A stretch of 8,991 nucleotides of DNA, from contig URIT01000132.1 of NCBI GenBank assembly GCA_900547945.1, forward strand, positions 1 through 8,991. Direction: 5' to 3'. Of the stretch, positions 7,776-8,991 are shown in pieces (position 1 is the first letter of the stretch; each line of letters begins with the position of its first letter). This stretch comes from an uncultured bacterium (GTDB lineage: Bacteria; Verrucomicrobiota; Kiritimatiellia; RFP12; UBA1067). A model generated the notes under the pieces. The model searched no databases, had not been told where the DNA came from, and saw only the letters and a program-made list of their open reading frames with translations. The translations under genes were made by a program, and so were the position numbers.

Positions 7776-7942
7776 GCTGCGGAAATCGCCTCGTTCGGGC
7801 ACGTCGCCGCGCAGGCGCCGCAGTCCACGCACTTGTCGGCGTCGATCGTGTAGGGCGTACCCTCGCTGATCGCATCGGCCGGGCATGCGTCCTTGCAGCA
7901 ACCGCAGCCAACGCACTTGTCGCCATCAATCTTGTGAGCCAT
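7772..7942 (-). CDS. Small 2[4Fe-4S] ferredoxin, clostridial type
   Basis: The protein has 56 residues, a normal size for a bacterial two-cluster ferredoxin. Two classic motifs are complete: C10-x2-C13-x2-C16-x3-C20-P and C38-x2-C41-x2-C44-x3-C48-P. Each half ends with an acidic/Ala-Ile segment (ADAIS, NEAIS), the usual internal duplication. C15 is one cysteine more than needed. The protein should be a soluble low-potential electron carrier in the cytoplasm. The ATG at 7942 has AAGGAG seven bases upstream and a strong promoter about 40 bases further. Its TGA overlaps the GTG of the permease (GTGA), so it heads a four-gene operon. Its electron partner is not encoded here. It might act with the permease, for example in metal reduction, or simply be co-regulated. 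Confidence 0.95.
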   Translation of the reverse strand: MAHKIDGDKCVGCGCCKDACPADAISEGTPYTIDADKCVDCGACAATCPNEAISAA

Positions 7943-7949
7943 TTTGCAT

Positions 7950-7955
7950 CTCCTT
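7950..7955 (-). promoter_or_regulatory. Ribosome binding site of the ferredoxin gene
   Basis: AAGGAG on the minus strand, seven bases before the ATG at 7942. It is the only strong initiation site of the first two genes of the operon, which fits coupling of the permease to the ferredoxin. Confidence 0.8.
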
Positions 7956-7978
7956 GGTTTGGGTTGAAAACGGCGTGT

Positions 7979-8007
7979 ATTATCTCACATCGTCCGATGT
8001 TAGGCAA
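7979..8007 (-). promoter_or_regulatory. Sigma70-type promoter of the fdx-permease-azlC-azlD operon
   Basis: On the minus strand TTGCCT (complement at 8002-8007) and GATAAT (complement at 7979-7984) are separated by exactly 17 bp. The -10 box matches the consensus at five of six positions in a GAGATAAT context. The predicted start near 7972 would leave a short leader of about 30 bases before the ferredoxin ATG. The spacer is almost entirely filled by a palindrome, so the promoter is probably controlled. Confidence 0.7.
7987..8000. promoter_or_regulatory. Perfect 14-bp palindrome in the promoter spacer, candidate operator
   Basis: ACATCG-TC-CGATGT is a perfect inverted repeat with a two-base centre. 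It extends to 7985-8002 with one mismatch (TCACATCG against TAACATCG). It sits centrally between the -35 and -10 boxes. A dimeric repressor bound here would block RNA polymerase, as for many metal- or redox-sensing repressors. The 17-bp spacer is shorter than the 19-20 bp typical of MerR-type activated promoters, so repression is more likely. The regulator is unknown and not encoded in the window. Confidence 0.55.
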
Positions 8008-8068
8008 TGGTAAGTTACAGAAGGACGACTCTGGTGCGGCGGAGGGCCATTCATGGACTCATTAAGTC

Positions 8069-8081
8069 GCCGCTACGCGGC
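8069..8081. repeat. Short GC-rich hairpin with AT-rich flanks
   Basis: The perfect 5-bp stem GCCGC/GCGGC with a TAC loop is flanked by ATTAAG on one side and TTTAAAT on the other, so a longer imperfect stem can form over 8061-8088. It could be a weak bidirectional terminator, an attenuator for the small ORF ending at 8083, or a REP-like element. Confidence 0.4.
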
Positions 8082-8280
8082 TTTAAATAGTGCTTTGCGC
8101 ATGTCCGGGAAACCGTGAAATGGCAGGGGACAGTTCCTTCATGTCCTCCTCCCTTACGCGAATGTGAACGTGCTTACTCGTCGCTTTCACGGAATGCGTG
8201 GAGATTGTTTTTCAAGGTTGGCGCGGGACGTCCGAACGGGCTTGGCGCGCGATTTCACTTCGGAACGACCGTAGCGGAAG

Positions 8281-8300
8281 GGTCGCGACGTGTTGCGACC
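8281..8300. repeat. Inverted repeat / hairpin downstream of the GNAT gene
   Basis: An 8-bp stem (six Watson-Crick GC-rich pairs, one G-T, one A-T) with the tetraloop CGTG, 58 bases after the GNAT stop. It lacks a T-run on the minus strand, so it is at best a weak terminator or an RNA-stabilising structure. Confidence 0.4.
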
Positions 8301-8357
8301 ACGCTCTTTCCACACTTCCACGCCTCTACACGGCCAATTCCTCAACCGATCGATCCG

Positions 8358-8852
8358 TCAAAGAAACGTAGCATTTTTACCACAAAGGCGCGAGGCTTCG
8401 CCTTCCCCCCGGATGACCATCTGGACGTACGGCAGTTCGGAGAAACCGAGGCGCGCGTAGAGACGGCGCGCACGCACGTTCGACGGCTCGACTTCCAGGC
8501 GGTAGGCGGCGGCCGGGACGTTCTCGCGCAGCCATCGGAAGAAGGTTCCGCCGACGCCGCGTCCCTGAAAGGCCGGGCGGACGTAGGCCTCCTCGATCCA
8601 GACGACCATGCCGCCGAACTCCCGCGAGAACATCTTGCTCAAGAGCGCGTACCCTGCTGTTTGGTTTCCGCATGTGAAGATGTAGCATGTGAGGTACGTG
8701 CCGGAACGGAGCAGTTCGGCGAACGCCTTTTCGTGAAAGGCGGGATCGACATCGTGAAGGACTGCATCGGATGCGTAGAACTCGCGGCTCATGTCGAGAA
8801 AGGCGTCCCGGTCGTCCGCCCCCGCCGTCCTGAAACGAAATACATCGGCCAT
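8358..8852 (-). CDS. GNAT-family N-acetyltransferase
   Basis: The protein has 164 residues, normal for a stand-alone GNAT enzyme, which transfers an acetyl group from acetyl-CoA to an amine of an unknown substrate. The acetyl-CoA motif A is clear at about residues 87-102 (IEEAYVRPAFQGRGVGG, with the Q/R-x-x-G-x-G loop QGRGVG). Motif B follows at about 119-137 (LEVEPSNVRARRLYARLGF), with the usual N-x-x-A-x-x-L-Y-x-x-x-G-F spacing. The N-terminus (FRFRTAGADDRDAFLDM) has the typical first strand and helix. The ATG at 8852 has AAGGAG seven bases upstream and a near-consensus promoter about 40 bases beyond. It seems to be transcribed alone; the following gene has its own promoter 415 bases away. 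The substrate cannot be read from the sequence. The C-terminal tail after residue 148 (GEASRLCGKNATFL) is not part of the fold I recognise. Confidence 0.93.
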   Translation of the reverse strand: MADVFRFRTAGADDRDAFLDMSREFYASDAVLHDVDPAFHEKAFAELLRSGTYLTCYIFTCGNQTAGYALLSKMFSREFGGMVVWIEEAYVRPAFQGRGVGGTFFRWLRENVPAAAYRLEVEPSNVRARRLYARLGFSELPYVQMVIRGEGEASRLCGKNATFL

Positions 8853-8875
8853 TTGAAATCTCCTTTTTTATATTT

Positions 8876-8991
8876 TTAACGAAACGAGTGGACTTTAACA
8901 GATTCTACCTCGCCAGTCAAGACCTTGCCTACGCCCACAGAGATTCCGCATCTGGGGGATGGACGCACTCCGTCGCGTCCACAGGGTGGGG
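8876..8991 (-). other. Right-edge open frame or conserved upstream element, unassigned
   Basis: One minus-strand frame is open from the right edge to TAA at 8876-8878 (37 codons visible, ending SVKVHSFR). It could be the C-terminus of an upstream gene 23 bases from the GNAT start. It overlaps the near-consensus promoter completely and matches no family I know, so a non-coding upstream element is at least as likely. An inverted repeat, TGGACGC-8 bases-GCGTCCA, lies at 8960-8981. Confidence 0.25.
8892..8920 (-). promoter_or_regulatory. Near-consensus sigma70-type promoter of the GNAT gene
   Basis: On the minus strand TTGACT (complement at 8915-8920) and TAAAGT (complement at 8892-8897) are 17 bp apart. 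The region from there to the start codon is AT-rich in an otherwise GC-rich sequence and ends in an A-rich tract plus AAGGAG. The expected transcription start is near 8885, leaving a leader of roughly 30 bases. Confidence 0.65.

Larger units (their letters stand above)
8008..8357. other. Gene-poor spacer between the GNAT gene and the ferredoxin operon
   Basis: I find no recognisable protein family in these 350 bases. Contents: a hairpin GCCGC-TAC-GCGGC at 8069-8081 flanked by AT-rich arms (8061-8088); a second hairpin at 8281-8300 (GGTCGCGA, four-base loop CGTG, then TTGCGACC); and on the minus strand a 19-codon ORF at 8083-8142 whose ATG follows GGGAGGAGGAC and whose TAA lies at the edge of the first hairpin. 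The start of that small ORF includes AAGGAACTGTCCCC. GGGGACAG-type motifs like this often flank REP-associated transposase genes, so a decayed mobile remnant is possible. Neither hairpin is followed by a convincing T-run on either strand. Confidence 0.4.

Noticed and set aside
7017..7853. 278-codon plus-strand open frame over the permease and ferredoxin
   Set aside because: It is charged, domain-free sequence antisense to a clear membrane protein and an eight-cysteine ferredoxin.
8115..8879. 254-codon plus-strand open frame
   Set aside because: Its second half is antisense to the clear GNAT gene and its first half lies in the spacer. No Shine-Dalgarno sequence precedes it and no family is recognisable. 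The spacer part may belong to a repeated element instead.
8960..8981. Inverted repeat TGGACGC/GCGTCCA as terminator or operator
   Set aside because: There is a 7-bp stem with an 8-base loop but no T-run, and it lies upstream of the GNAT promoter boxes. It is too weak to call without the sequence beyond the edge.
1..8991. CRISPR arrays, tRNA or rRNA genes, complete insertion sequences
   Set aside because: I saw no regularly spaced short direct repeats, no cloverleaf-like segment and no intact transposase. The only long repeats are the intragenic ones of the surface protein.

Overview
The window is GC-rich, and every gene I can support reads on the minus strand, so transcription runs from high to low coordinates. 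The mix suggests a Gram-negative, anaerobic, probably gut- or sediment-dwelling bacterium, perhaps in the Kiritimatiellota/Lentisphaerota/Verrucomicrobiota neighbourhood. The pointers are a giant secreted protein with Fn3-like, InlB B-repeat and BspA-type leucine-rich modules, an apparent outer-membrane protein with a signal peptide, and a clostridial-type ferredoxin. This taxonomy is an inference from protein style only; no rRNA or marker gene is present.

Layout from right to left along transcription. (1) 8853-8991 carries a near-consensus sigma70-type promoter (TTGACT-17 bp-TAAAGT) for a GNAT N-acetyltransferase (8358-8852). (2) 7943-8357 is a gene-poor spacer. It holds two hairpins, a possible 19-codon leader ORF with a strong Shine-Dalgarno sequence, and a second strong promoter (TTGCCT-17 bp-GATAAT) whose spacer contains a perfect 14-bp palindrome, a likely operator. 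(3) That promoter drives a compact four-gene operon in which each stop overlaps the next start: a 56-residue 2[4Fe-4S] ferredoxin (7772-7942), a GTG-started ArsP_2-like membrane permease with a Cys/His-rich loop (6936-7775), azlC (6205-6936) and azlD (5865-6212), the two halves of a branched-chain amino acid exporter. (4) A 175-bp spacer with a strongly purine-rich coding strand follows. (5) Next comes a 1694-residue secreted multidomain surface protein (605-5689). (6) Ten bases later starts a second signal-peptide protein, probably an outer-membrane beta-barrel, which runs off the left edge (1-594).

How the parts may work together: the fdx-permease-azlC-azlD operon looks like an efflux unit pairing a redox or iron-sulfur carrier with a putative metal(loid) permease and an amino-acid exporter under one operator. 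The giant surface protein and the following barrel candidate look like a co-translated cell-envelope pair. Three real coding regions are easy to miss: the ferredoxin is very short, the barrel is cut by the window edge, and the true starts of several genes lie well inside longer open frames.
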